From: Pseudomonas sp. DY-1
GTDB lineage: Bacteria > Pseudomonadota > Gammaproteobacteria > Pseudomonadales > Pseudomonadaceae
Assembly: GCF_003626975.1 (NCBI RefSeq)
Contig: NZ_CP032616.1
Coordinates: 2,790,001 to 2,854,000 of the forward strand
Direction of reading: 5' to 3'
Length of the DNA: 64,000 nucleotides
Made by a program: the position numbers and the translations under genes. This document shows positions 55,222 to 63,449 of the stretch, in pieces. Every line of letters starts with the position of its first letter. Within the stretch, counting starts at the first letter, position 1. The notes beneath the pieces were generated by a model, which had not been told where the DNA came from, made no database searches, and was given only the letters and a program-made list of their open reading frames with translations.

Positions 55222-56481
55222 ATGACAGCACAGGCTAAAGCCAAGTGGCTCCGCTTCCTGGTCCTCGTCCTTGGCGGCGGGACCATCTATAAACTGTCCA
55301 GTCTCAAGGACGCGTTCTATATCCCGATGCAGGAGCACATGGGGCTGACCCACACCGAGATCGGCACCCTGCTCAGCGCCAACGCCATCGTCGCCACCGC
55401 CCTGTTCGTGGTAGGCGGCTTCCTCGCCGACCGTTTCGAAACCCGCAAGCTGATCCCACTCGGGCTGGTCGGCACCGGCGCCCTGGGCCTGTACCTGGCC
55501 AGCTTCCCCGGCTACAACCACCTGCTCATCGTCTTCGCGCTGCTGGCGGTGTGCGCCGACTGCCTGTTCTGGCCGTCGCTGCTGAAAGCTGTTCGCAATC
55601 TCGGTGACGACGGCGAACAGGGACGCATGTTCGGTTTCCTCGAAGGTGGCCGCGGCGTGGTCGACACCCTGGTGGCGTTCGCCGCCTTGGGCGTATTCAT
55701 CGCCCTGGGCTCCGGTGCCGCCGGGCTGAAAGCGGCGATCCTGTTCTACTCCGTCATCGACATCAGCGTCGGCCTGCTCACCCTGTTCCTGTTGCGCGGC
55801 GCTCGTCAGGACAACACCGCGCGTGACCCCGTCGGTCTCGCTGGTCTGCTGGAGGCGGTGCGCGTGCCGGGCATCTGGCTGGTGAGCCTGAATGTCTTCA
55901 TGGTCTACATCGTCTATTGCGGCCTGACCTACTTCATCCCCTACCTGAAGGACATGTACCAGTTGCCGGTAGCCCTGGTCGGTGCCTACGGCATCATCAA
56001 CCAGTACTTCCTCAAGGTATTGGGCGGACCGGCTGGCGGCTTCCTGGCCGACAAGGGCCTGAAGAGTCCGAGCCGCTACCTGAAGTGGGCCTTCCTCGCC
56101 CTGCTGCCACTGATGGCGGTGATCCTCAGCATTCCGCGTGGCGAGAGCTTCATCTATGCCGGTATGGCCGCGACCCTGAGCTTCGCCCTGGTGGTCTTCA
56201 CCATGCGCGGCGTGTTCTGGGCCCCGATGAGCGAAGTGGGTATCCCATCCCGCATCACCGGGTCCGCCTTCGGTATCGGCTGCCTGATCGGCTACGCCCC
56301 GGGGATGTTCGCCTACGTCATCTACGGTGCACTGCTCGACCACTACCCGGGCGAACAGGGCTACACCTACGTGTTCAGCCTGATGAGCGTGCTCGCGGTA
56401 ATCGGCTTCCTTGTTTCCAGCCTGCTGCACCGTGCGGTGAACAAGCGTGCCACCGTCACTGCCGGCGAGGCCCTGGCCTAA
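55222..56481 (+). CDS. MFS transporter
   Basis: 419 residues, 12 membrane helices, no signal peptide. The signature GGFLADRFETRKLIPLGL lies between helices 2 and 3, and WAPMSEVGIPSRITGSAFGI in helix 10-11 region. Coupled in an operon with the isomerase-like gene, it probably imports its substrate. Confidence 0.88.
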   Translation: MTAQAKAKWLRFLVLVLGGGTIYKLSSLKDAFYIPMQEHMGLTHTEIGTLLSANAIVATALFVVGGFLADRFETRKLIPLGLVGTGALGLYLASFPGYNHLLIVFALLAVCADCLFWPSLLKAVRNLGDDGEQGRMFGFLEGGRGVVDTLVAFAALGVFIALGSGAAGLKAAILFYSVIDISVGLLTLFLLRGARQDNTARDPVGLAGLLEAVRVPGIWLVSLNVFMVYIVYCGLTYFIPYLKDMYQLPVALVGAYGIINQYFLKVLGGPAGGFLADKGLKSPSRYLKWAFLALLPLMAVILSIPRGESFIYAGMAATLSFALVVFTMRGVFWAPMSEVGIPSRITGSAFGIGCLIGYAPGMFAYVIYGALLDHYPGEQGYTYVFSLMSVLAVIGFLVSSLLHRAVNKRATVTAGEALA

Positions 56482-56498
56482 CGATTGCGCAAAACGAA

Positions 56499-56524
56499 AA
56501 AGCCAGCCTCACGGCTGGCTTTTC
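56499..56524. terminator. bidirectional terminator, MFS / pbpG
   Basis: AGCCAGCC-TCAC-GGCTGGCT stem with A-rich left flank and T run on the right. Confidence 0.85.
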
Positions 56525-56541
56525 CATGGTCCCGCAGAACC

Positions 56542-57489
56542 TCAGTTCTTCACCTCCGTCTGCACCGTCGCCTCGCGAATCTGACTGTCCTTGTACTGAC
56601 GGTAGTTCTTCGCCGCCGCCGGCACCGGGCCGCTCTTGCCGGTTTCCAGCCAGCGGCGCATGCGCGTGGCATCGGCCACGTGGGTGTATTTGCCGAAGGC
56701 ATCCAGCAGCACCATGGCCACCGGGCGGCCATTCATCTGGGTCAGCATCACCAGGCAGTGGCCAGCCTCATCGGTAAAGCCGGTCTTAGTCACCTGGATG
56801 CTCCAGCCAGGCTTGCGGACCAGGTTGTTGGTGTTACGGAAACCCAGGCTGTAGCGCGGTTTGACGAAAGTGATGGTCTTTTCCGGGGTAGTGCTGAGCT
56901 TGCTCAGCATCGGGTACTTGCGCGCTTCCTTGAGCAGCAGCACCAGATCGTGGGCGCTGGACACGTTGTGCAGCGACAGGCCGGTGGGTTCGACATAGCG
57001 GGTGCTGCTCATACCGAGGGCACGGGCCTTGGTGTTCATCGCCTTGATGAACGCCGAATAGCCGCCCGGATAGGCCGCGGCCAGGGCAGTGGCAGCACGG
57101 TTCTCCGAAGACATCAGGGTCATCAGCAGCATGTCGTGGCGATTCACCTGGCTGCCCACACGCACCCGTGAATACACGCCCTTCATGTCCGGGTTGTCGC
57201 GGATAGTCACGGTGATGACTTCGTCCATCGGCTGCTTTGCATCCAGCACGACCATGGCAGTCATCAGCTTGGTCACCGAGGCGATGGGGGCAACCAGATT
57301 GGAATTTCGGGAATACAGAATCTTGTCGGTATTCAGGTCAAGCAGCATCACGCTGCCGGAAGCCAGGTGCAACTGTGCCGGGTCGCGAACCGGCAGAGGC
57401 GCCTCCTGGGCTTGAACTGGCGAGCCTGCAAGCACGAACAGGCAGGAACCGAGGACGAACAGCTTGGCGATCGAACTGCGAATTTTCAC
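56542..57489 (-). CDS. pbpG: D-alanyl-D-alanine endopeptidase PbpG (PBP7)
   Basis: 315 residues from a GTG; signal peptide ends VQAQ. S11 peptidase motifs SVTK (catalytic Ser, ~residue 71), SEN and KTG ([12 protein letters not shown]). It cleaves D-Ala-mDAP cross-links in the periplasm. Length and lack of the C-terminal membrane anchor fit PBP7 rather than DacA. Confidence 0.9.
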   Translation of the reverse strand: MKIRSSIAKLFVLGSCLFVLAGSPVQAQEAPLPVRDPAQLHLASGSVMLLDLNTDKILYSRNSNLVAPIASVTKLMTAMVVLDAKQPMDEVITVTIRDNPDMKGVYSRVRVGSQVNRHDMLLMTLMSSENRAATALAAAYPGGYSAFIKAMNTKARALGMSSTRYVEPTGLSLHNVSSAHDLVLLLKEARKYPMLSKLSTTPEKTITFVKPRYSLGFRNTNNLVRKPGWSIQVTKTGFTDEAGHCLVMLTQMNGRPVAMVLLDAFGKYTHVADATRMRRWLETGKSGPVPAAAKNYRQYKDSQIREATVQTEVKN

Positions 57490-57666
57490 GATGCGTCCAG
57501 TAACGAAAATGTAGGAAATGAGAGAGATGAAAAGTAGGACCCATACCGGCGAAGTATAGGAACGGAGGCGCCAAATACTCAGCGCCTTCCGTCGTCGGGG
57601 CGCGATTTTGCGCCTTTGGTCGAATGACTGCCAGCGGGAAATGCTCGCCGAAAATCGCCGCCAGAC

Positions 57667-58054
57667 TCAGCGAATCGAGGCTCCGCGCTCGGCCAGCAAC
57701 TGACGCAGCACGGAGCGATGGCAACGTGCCTCATTTTCGCAGTAGCAGCCCACCGCAAAGTGGCTGCTGTGGGAGAGCGCTGACAGCAGGTCAAGCACCC
57801 GCGCCCCTTCCCCGCCCTCCATCTCGGCGCGGTAGCGCTTGGCGAAGCGGGCCCAGTCGGCATCGCTTTCAGCGGCCTTGCCCTCGGCCATCAACTCGGC
57901 GCTGGGCGCCAGCAGCGGCAACCAGGTGTCCGTAGTAGTCGCGGCTGGCGAATTCGGCCTTGGGTACCCCCCGTGGAGGTCTGCGCACGGTGCCGATGCG
58001 CAGGCCTTCGCCGTCCGCCCGCGCGGTTCCCAGCTGAACGATGCTGATGCTCAT
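57667..58054 (-). pseudogene. DUF488 family gene with single-base frameshift
   Basis: The N-terminal frame from ATG 58054 (GGAGGAG upstream) reads SISIVQLGTARADGEGLRIG and SRDYYG, then loses the family. The next frame resumes with WLPLLAPSAELMAEGKAAES and ends with GCYCENEARCHRSVLRQLLAERGA. Dropping one C at about 57930 restores one continuous 128-residue DUF488 protein. True inactivation or a sequence error. Confidence 0.75.
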
Positions 58055-58066
58055 TTCCACTCCTCC

Positions 58067-58507
58067 TCAGCGGTTGCTGCCAGGCAGTACGCGGAAATCC
58101 TCGCTCTCTTCCAGGGCCTGAAGCGCCTCCAGCAGTGCGGGTGGCGGAACCACCAGCTTGCGTTGCTCCAGGTCGAACCAGCCGGCCGTGGAGGTGACCC
58201 GCGCCGCCAGCGTACTGCCTCGATAGAACTCGTTGCGCAGCATCATTCGGCTGCCGTCCTCGGACAGGCCGGACAAGCGCATGCTGATGTCCATTTCGTC
58301 CAGCAGATGGAATTCGCGGAAGTACTCGATCTCGTCCTTCATGACCACCGGCCCCAGGCGCAGACGGCGAAACTCCGACATGGGGAAGCCGCGATCGGAG
58401 AAATACATCATGCGCACGTCGGCGGACTTGTCGAGGTAGGCGGTGTTGCGCATGTGAGAGTTGAAGTCCATGTCGCCCCAACCGGCGATAAGGGTCTTCC
58501 GGTACAT
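58067..58507 (-). CDS. hotdog-fold acyl-CoA thioesterase
   Basis: 146 residues from ATG 58507 (GGAG 8 nt upstream). The 4HBT signature GWGDMDFNSHMRNTAYLD holds the catalytic Asp region. Such enzymes hydrolyse acyl-CoA or 4-hydroxybenzoyl-CoA-like esters. It is 12 nt upstream of the DUF488 gene on the same strand. Confidence 0.88.
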   Translation of the reverse strand: MYRKTLIAGWGDMDFNSHMRNTAYLDKSADVRMMYFSDRGFPMSEFRRLRLGPVVMKDEIEYFREFHLLDEMDISMRLSGLSEDGSRMMLRNEFYRGSTLAARVTSTAGWFDLEQRKLVVPPPALLEALQALEESEDFRVLPGSNR

Positions 58508-58603
58508 GATGAGTCTCCGCAGCAAGGTGGGTGGAGCTCACTTTATGGCCTGTCGGGCCTCTGCAATACTGGCGCGATTGACAACTTTGGTAGCGATCTC
58601 GCC

Positions 58604-59563
58604 ATGAAGATCACCGTCCTCGCCCTTGAAGGGGTTTTCGATACAGGTCTGGCCGCCGTCCTCGATGCACTGACCACCGCCAACGAGCTGGCCACCTTGC
58701 ATGGTCTACCCTGCCCGCAGTTCGAGGTGGCCCTGGCGGGCGTGCGGCCCCAGGTGAACAGCTCGCTGGGGTTCGGCGTTCCCGTGCGCCTGGTGACGGA
58801 CTGTCCGGTACCGGAATGGGTGATCGTTCCGGCTATGGGCTACAAGATGCCCGACCCGTTGCAACAGGCCCTGGCGCGTCCAGACGTAGCCGATGCGGTC
58901 GCCGCCCTGCGCGCCTGGGCCGAAGGGGGGGCGCGCATTGCCGCTGCCTGCATCGGCACCTTCGTGCTGGCGGAAACCGGCTTGCTGGACGGCCATGAGG
59001 CCACTACCACCTGGTGGCTGACGCCGCTTTTCCGGCAACGTTATCCACAGGTGCAACTCGATGCCGGGCGAATGATCGTCAGCTCCGGGCAGTGGGTCAC
59101 CGCCGGCGCCGCGCTGAGCCATCTGGACCTGACCCTCTGGCTGATTCGCCAGACCAGCCCGGAACTGGCCGCCCTGGTGGCGCGCTACCTGATCGTCGAC
59201 TCACGCCCGTCGCAATCGGCCTATGCCCTCTCCGACCACTTGGCTCACGCCGACCCGCTGGTGCAGCGCTTCGATCGCTGGGTGCGCGACCGCCTGGCGG
59301 AAGGGTTCAACCTCGACGTCGCCGCTGGCGAACTGGCCACCAGCAAGCGCACCCTCGCCCGGCGCATCCACGAAGTGCTGGGCAAAACGCCCCTGGCCTA
59401 TGTGCAGGACCTGCGCATCGAACGCGCCGTGCATCTGCTGAAGACCAGTGAGCACAGCGTCGACCAGGTCGCCGGACTGGTGGGCTACGCCGACGGCGTG
59501 ACCCTGCGTACCCTGCTGCGCAAGCGCCTGGGCAAGGGCATTCGCGAACTTCGCGCCGGCTGA
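58604..59563 (+). CDS. GlxA-type AraC regulator (DJ-1/PfpI domain + HTH)
   Basis: 319 residues from ATG 58604; the open frame is much longer to the left but non-coding. The DJ-1/PfpI-like sensor (~1-190) keeps the Cys in ARIAAACIGTFVLAETGLLDG. The AraC HTH (~215-319) has DVAAGELATSKRTLARRIHEVLGKTPLAYVQDLRIERAVHLL. A copy of the dyad motif begins 7 nt after its stop. It is a candidate regulator of the following cluster. Confidence 0.87.
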   Translation: MKITVLALEGVFDTGLAAVLDALTTANELATLHGLPCPQFEVALAGVRPQVNSSLGFGVPVRLVTDCPVPEWVIVPAMGYKMPDPLQQALARPDVADAVAALRAWAEGGARIAAACIGTFVLAETGLLDGHEATTTWWLTPLFRQRYPQVQLDAGRMIVSSGQWVTAGAALSHLDLTLWLIRQTSPELAALVARYLIVDSRPSQSAYALSDHLAHADPLVQRFDRWVRDRLAEGFNLDVAAGELATSKRTLARRIHEVLGKTPLAYVQDLRIERAVHLLKTSEHSVDQVAGLVGYADGVTLRTLLRKRLGKGIRELRAG

Positions 59564-59569
59564 CGCGAT

Positions 59570-59594
59570 CGCTAGTCCCTGCGGACGATGCAAC
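59570..59594. promoter_or_regulatory. dyad motif copy 1 (CGCTAGTC-N4-CGGACGATG)
   Basis: CGCTAGTC-CCTG-CGGACGATG-CAAC, 66 nt upstream of the SDR start. It shares 17 of 17 fixed positions with the copy in the left arm at 63280-63305. The core is the palindrome GTCC-N4-GGAC. Confidence 0.65.
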
Positions 59595-59659
59595 CTCCTG
59601 GTATCGGTGGGAGGTTCCCCTGTGCAGTCCCCATTGAAGACTCTCAGGAGAGACAACCG

Positions 59660-60415
59660 ATGAAAATGCTGGAAGGCAAGGTCGCATTGGTGACCGGTGG
59701 TGGCCAGGGCGTCGGCCAGGGTATAGCCCTGGCACTGGCAGCCGAGGGCGCGCGCGTCGCAGTGGCAGGACGCACCATCGCCACACTGGAGCAAACCTGC
59801 GCACAGATCGCGCAGCGCGGAGGTACGGGATTGGCGGTGACCTGCGACGTAACGGATCCCGCTGATATCGAACGCTGTGTCGCCCAGGTAGTGGACGCTT
59901 TCGGCGGCCTGAACATCCTGGTGAACAACGCGCAGATCATTCCGCTGGGCCGTATTCTGGAGGTCACAGACGAGGACTTCAGCAAGGGACTCGACTCTGG
60001 TCCGATGGCAGCCGTGCGCCTGATGCGCGCCTGTTACCCGCATCTGAAGGGCGACGGCGCAGTGGTCAACCTGGCCTCTTCCGCCGCCGTCCGCTGGGAT
60101 GCCTCCGGCTACGGACATTACGCCGCGACGAAAGAGGCCATTCGCGCGCTCAGCCGTGGTGCCGCCTGTGAATGGGGGCCGGATGGCATCCGCGTCAATG
60201 TCATCGCGCCGCTTGCGTTGTCGCCCGGTCTGCGCGGCTGGATGGACGCCTACCCGGATGAAGCGGCAGCGTTCGTTCACAGCATTCCCCTGGGCCGGGT
60301 CGGCGATTGCGAGAACGATATTGGCCGCACCGTGGCCTTCCTGGTCAGCGACCAGGCCCGCTACCTGACCGGTGCAACCATTCCGCTGGATGGTGGCCAG
60401 GCGCACTGGGGCTGA
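59660..60415 (+). CDS. short-chain dehydrogenase/reductase
   Basis: 251 residues from ATG 59660 (CAGGAGAG upstream). Cofactor motif TGGGQGVGQG, NNAQ, catalytic YGHYAATK (YxxxK) and C-terminal GATIPLDGGQAHWG. A classical SDR acting on an unknown alcohol or ketone; carried in a likely catabolic cluster with dyad motif control. Confidence 0.9.
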   Translation: MKMLEGKVALVTGGGQGVGQGIALALAAEGARVAVAGRTIATLEQTCAQIAQRGGTGLAVTCDVTDPADIERCVAQVVDAFGGLNILVNNAQIIPLGRILEVTDEDFSKGLDSGPMAAVRLMRACYPHLKGDGAVVNLASSAAVRWDASGYGHYAATKEAIRALSRGAACEWGPDGIRVNVIAPLALSPGLRGWMDAYPDEAAAFVHSIPLGRVGDCENDIGRTVAFLVSDQARYLTGATIPLDGGQAHWG

Positions 60416-60424
60416 GCCACTGGA

Positions 60425-60456
60425 AGAAAAAAGGGGCGGCCTCGGCCGCCCCTTTT
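60425..60456. terminator. bidirectional terminator between the two SDR genes
   Basis: AAGGGGCGGCC/GGCCGCCCCTT stem with A-tract on the left and TTTT on the right. Confidence 0.85.
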
Positions 60457-60467
60457 GCAATCCCGCT

Positions 60468-61346
60468 TCAAATCACCCGCGCCGGATGTTGCACACGAGG
60501 GCTGCCGAGCATCTCCCGATAGGACGGCGGTTGGCGCCCTTCGGCTTCACTGATGCCATAGCCCTGCGCCAACTCCGCCGTCACCAGGGTCTGTCCGGAG
60601 AGGCTGGAAAGCTGCGGGTCGTTCAGCAAGGCATGGATCACCTGGCCGTTGAACTCAGGGGTTTCCGCCACGGCCAGGAAGGCTTCGTACTGGTCGGCCC
60701 GTTCGGCACCGGCGATTGCGGTGCGCTCGGTTCGCTGCGGCCCGAGCCACAGGGAAACCGCGCTGACGCCCGTGCCTTCGAGATCCACCGCCATATCTGC
60801 CGCGAACTTGTCCACACCCGCCTTCTGCGCGCCATAGGCCGGGCCGTGCATATAGCAGCCGGCGCCGTAGGACGAGACGAAGGCGATCAGGCCGTGGCCG
60901 TTCTTCACCAGTAATGGCGCCGCGTGGTAGCTGGCGATGTAGGCGGAGCGCAGGCCGACATCGAGGATGTCCACCAGTTCCAGGGGCTTTTCCCAGAAAG
61001 GGCCGGGGTCGATCAGGTTCTCGTGGAGGAAAGCGGCGTTGTTCACCAGCAGGTCGAGACGACCCTGCTCCCGTTCGATACGGGCGAAGAGTGCGTGCAC
61101 CTGTTCGTCATCGCGATGATCGCAGGGCACGGCGATGCCCTGGCCGCCAGCCCGGGTCACTGCTTCGGCGGTTTCCGCCAGGCTGCCGGGCAACAACTGG
61201 CCACGCAGGCGGCTGGCGCTTTCGGTACTGGAGCGACCGCTGAGGTAGACGGTCATACCGGCGGCGCCCAGGGCGATGGCGATGCCCTTGCCGACGCCAC
61301 GGCTGGCGCCGGTGACCAGGGCGATACGGGGTTTGCTTGCAGTCAT
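60468..61346 (-). CDS. short-chain dehydrogenase/reductase, DHRS1-like
   Basis: 292 residues. Cofactor motif TGASRGVGKG, NNAA, SSYGAGCYMHGPAYGAQKAGVDKFAADMA (YxxxK) and a long C-terminal extension typical of the DHRS1-like group. Converges on the other SDR. No copy of the dyad motif is visible upstream. Confidence 0.88.
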   Translation of the reverse strand: MTASKPRIALVTGASRGVGKGIAIALGAAGMTVYLSGRSSTESASRLRGQLLPGSLAETAEAVTRAGGQGIAVPCDHRDDEQVHALFARIEREQGRLDLLVNNAAFLHENLIDPGPFWEKPLELVDILDVGLRSAYIASYHAAPLLVKNGHGLIAFVSSYGAGCYMHGPAYGAQKAGVDKFAADMAVDLEGTGVSAVSLWLGPQRTERTAIAGAERADQYEAFLAVAETPEFNGQVIHALLNDPQLSSLSGQTLVTAELAQGYGISEAEGRQPPSYREMLGSPRVQHPARVI

Positions 61347-61363
61347 GGGATTCTCCCGAATGG

Positions 61364-61428
61364 GTAGGGTGCGCCATGCGCACCGGAAGCCCCGTGCGGA
61401 TGTTTCGGTGTGCGCAGCACACGCTACG
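61364..61428. repeat. GTAGGGTGCGC...GCACACGCTAC palindromic repeat
   Basis: GTAGGGTGCGCCATGCGCAC at one end and GTGTGCGCAGCACACGCTAC at the other. A known dispersed Pseudomonas-type intergenic palindrome, seen once here, between SDR 2 and the KstD-like gene. Confidence 0.6.
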
Positions 61429-61458
61429 GGGAGTAGTGAGAATTCGTTCTTCCCTGAA

Positions 61459-63216
61459 TCAGGAGGGCAGACCCGCGGCCTGTTTCGCGAATGAATTCGC
61501 CCCTACAGCCTCCTGCTCCGCATCGTGGATATGACTGGCGGCGAGGAAGCCGAACACCATGGCCGGGCCGATGGTGGAGCCGGCACCGGGATATGTGCGG
61601 CCCATCATGGAAGCGGCGGTGTTGCCGATGGCATAGAGCCCGGCGATGGGGCTTCCATCCTCTCGCAGCACACGGGCGTGCACATCGGTGAGCAAGCCGC
61701 CCTTGGTGCCGATGTCGCCGGCGTCCACTTTCACGGCGTAGTAAGGCGCTTGCAGCAGCGGCGCCAGGCAGGGATTCGGTTGCACAGTGGGGTCACCGTA
61801 GTAGCGATCGAACAGCGAGTCGCCCTTGTGGAAGTCCTCATCCCGCCCGGCCTCGGCCATCGGGTTGAAGCGCTCAACTGTTCGCAACAGCCCGGCGGGA
61901 TCGACGCCGATCTGCCCGGCCAGTTCCACCAGGCTATCGGCCTTGTAGAAATAGCCCTGCAAGTGCTTCGGCAAACGGCTATCCGGCATCGCGTAGCCCG
62001 GCAACAGCGCACCGCAGGGGTACTTGCGACGGAACTCGGCATCGAACACCAGCCAGCAAGGCACGCTGCGGGCGCCTTCACTGTCGTGCTCGTACATCGC
62101 ATAGACGATATCGGTGTAGGGCGCGGCTTCATTGACAAAGCGCTGCCCCGCCGCATCCACCATGATGCAGCCAGGCAGAGTGCGCTCGACGAACAGCGCA
62201 CGCTGCTTCTCCTCGCCTTCGACATGGGTGGTGGGCGCCCACCAGCTGTGGTCCATCAACGCGGTGGCGGCGCCGAGTGCCTGCCCAGCACGAATGGCAT
62301 CGCCGGTGTTGTACGGCGGCGTGGCGCTCCAGGCACTGCGGGAGGGTTGCGGATGATGCTGGCTGCGCATTTCCTGGTTGCGCTCGAAACCACCAGCGCC
62401 GAGCACCACACCACGACGGGCACGAATCAGCAGGCGGCGGCCATCACGGATCACTTCGGCGCCCAGCACGCGGCCGTCTTCCTCGATCAGGCGCTCGAGC
62501 CGGCAGTTGAGCCAGAGCGGTACGTCGCGGTCCAGCAGAGAACGGCGCAAGGCGGCAACCAGCGCGTTGCCAAGAGTCAGGAAACGGTCGCGCTTCGAGC
62601 GCAGTCGTCCCGGCAGGTCGCGCCAGTAGCGCCAGAGAATCTTCAAGGTCAGGCCGAACCAGCCAGGGCCGCGGCACAACAGCACCTGCGCTTCCTTCAT
62701 GGTCATGGCCATGCGGCCCATCATCAGGGTGCCGGGAGAAGGCTCGCGCATACGGGCGAACTCGTCCCCCAGCAGGCGTGCGTCGAAGGGTAGCGGGTCC
62801 ATGGAGCGGTAGCCTGGCTTGCCGCCGGGGACTTCCGGGTAGTAGTCGGCGTAACGTGGCTGGGCCTCGAATCGCACCCGCGAATTGGCTTCGAGGTAGC
62901 GTACCACCTGATGCCCCTGTTCCACGTAGGCCTCGATGCGTCCGTCATCGATCTCGCCATGGGTCACGGCGCGGATGTAGGCGATCGCTTCTTCGGCCGA
63001 GTCTTCACCGCCGAGGGCCTCGATGCGGTGGTTGCAGGGTATCCAGATACCACCACCGGATACGGCCGAGGTGCCGCCGTAGCGGTCGCTCTTCTCCACC
63101 ACCAGCACCTTCGAACCGAGGTCTCGGGCACGGAGCGCAGCGGTCATGGCGCCGGCTCCTGACCCAACCACCAGTACGTCGCAACTGTCGTCCCACTGCA
63201 GGCTGTTGGCGCTCAT
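61459..63216 (-). CDS. FAD-dependent 3-ketosteroid Delta1-dehydrogenase-like oxidoreductase
   Basis: 585 residues from ATG 63216 (AAGGGAG upstream). N-terminal FAD motif DVLVVGSGAGAMTAALRARD then GGTSAVSGGGIWIP, a middle flavin domain with QHHPQPSRSAWSATPPYNTGDAI, and the C-terminal GAGSTIGPAMVFGFLAASHI typical of KstD/fumarate reductase-type proteins. Substrate may be a steroid, terpenoid or other cyclic ketone. The last ~17 residues (EAVGANSFAKQAAGLPS) come from an adjoining REP sequence. Confidence 0.85.
   Translation of the reverse strand: MSANSLQWDDSCDVLVVGSGAGAMTAALRARDLGSKVLVVEKSDRYGGTSAVSGGGIWIPCNHRIEALGGEDSAEEAIAYIRAVTHGEIDDGRIEAYVEQGHQVVRYLEANSRVRFEAQPRYADYYPEVPGGKPGYRSMDPLPFDARLLGDEFARMREPSPGTLMMGRMAMTMKEAQVLLCRGPGWFGLTLKILWRYWRDLPGRLRSKRDRFLTLGNALVAALRRSLLDRDVPLWLNCRLERLIEEDGRVLGAEVIRDGRRLLIRARRGVVLGAGGFERNQEMRSQHHPQPSRSAWSATPPYNTGDAIRAGQALGAATALMDHSWWAPTTHVEGEEKQRALFVERTLPGCIMVDAAGQRFVNEAAPYTDIVYAMYEHDSEGARSVPCWLVFDAEFRRKYPCGALLPGYAMPDSRLPKHLQGYFYKADSLVELAGQIGVDPAGLLRTVERFNPMAEAGRDEDFHKGDSLFDRYYGDPTVQPNPCLAPLLQAPYYAVKVDAGDIGTKGGLLTDVHARVLREDGSPIAGLYAIGNTAASMMGRTYPGAGSTIGPAMVFGFLAASHIHDAEQEAVGANSFAKQAAGLPS
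61486..61507. repeat. REP-like arm inside the 3' end of the KstD-like gene
   Basis: CGCGAATGAATTCGCCCCTACA, one arm of the dispersed palindrome. It is translated as part of the extended C-terminus of the flavoprotein. Confidence 0.65.
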
Positions 63217-63279
63217 CGGGTTACTCCCTTGTTGTTCTGTATGCGCAATCCAGCCGGATTCTCGACAGCCCTCCTTGCA

Positions 63280-63355
63280 GCAACATCGTCCGTTGGGACT
63301 AGCGGTAGACACCTTGTGCCGGGCCGTTCCGCTTAGTCTTTTCGGACGATGTTGC
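63280..63355. promoter_or_regulatory. long inverted repeat: dyad motif copies 2 and 3
   Basis: Perfect 13-bp outer arms GCAACATCGTCCG (63280-63292) and CGGACGATGTTGC (63343-63355), with inner GACTAGCGG and CCGCTTAGTC arms. Each arm is a copy of the motif at 59570. It lies midway between the divergent KstD-like and DUF1302 genes and should serve both promoters. Confidence 0.75.
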
Positions 63356-63449
63356 GCCCTCTCGGTGACCACATAGTCAGCCCGCCACACTCAACTCAAT
63401 CTTGGGCCTGGCGGAACGAGCTGTGCCCAGACACGCCGAGAGCGACATC

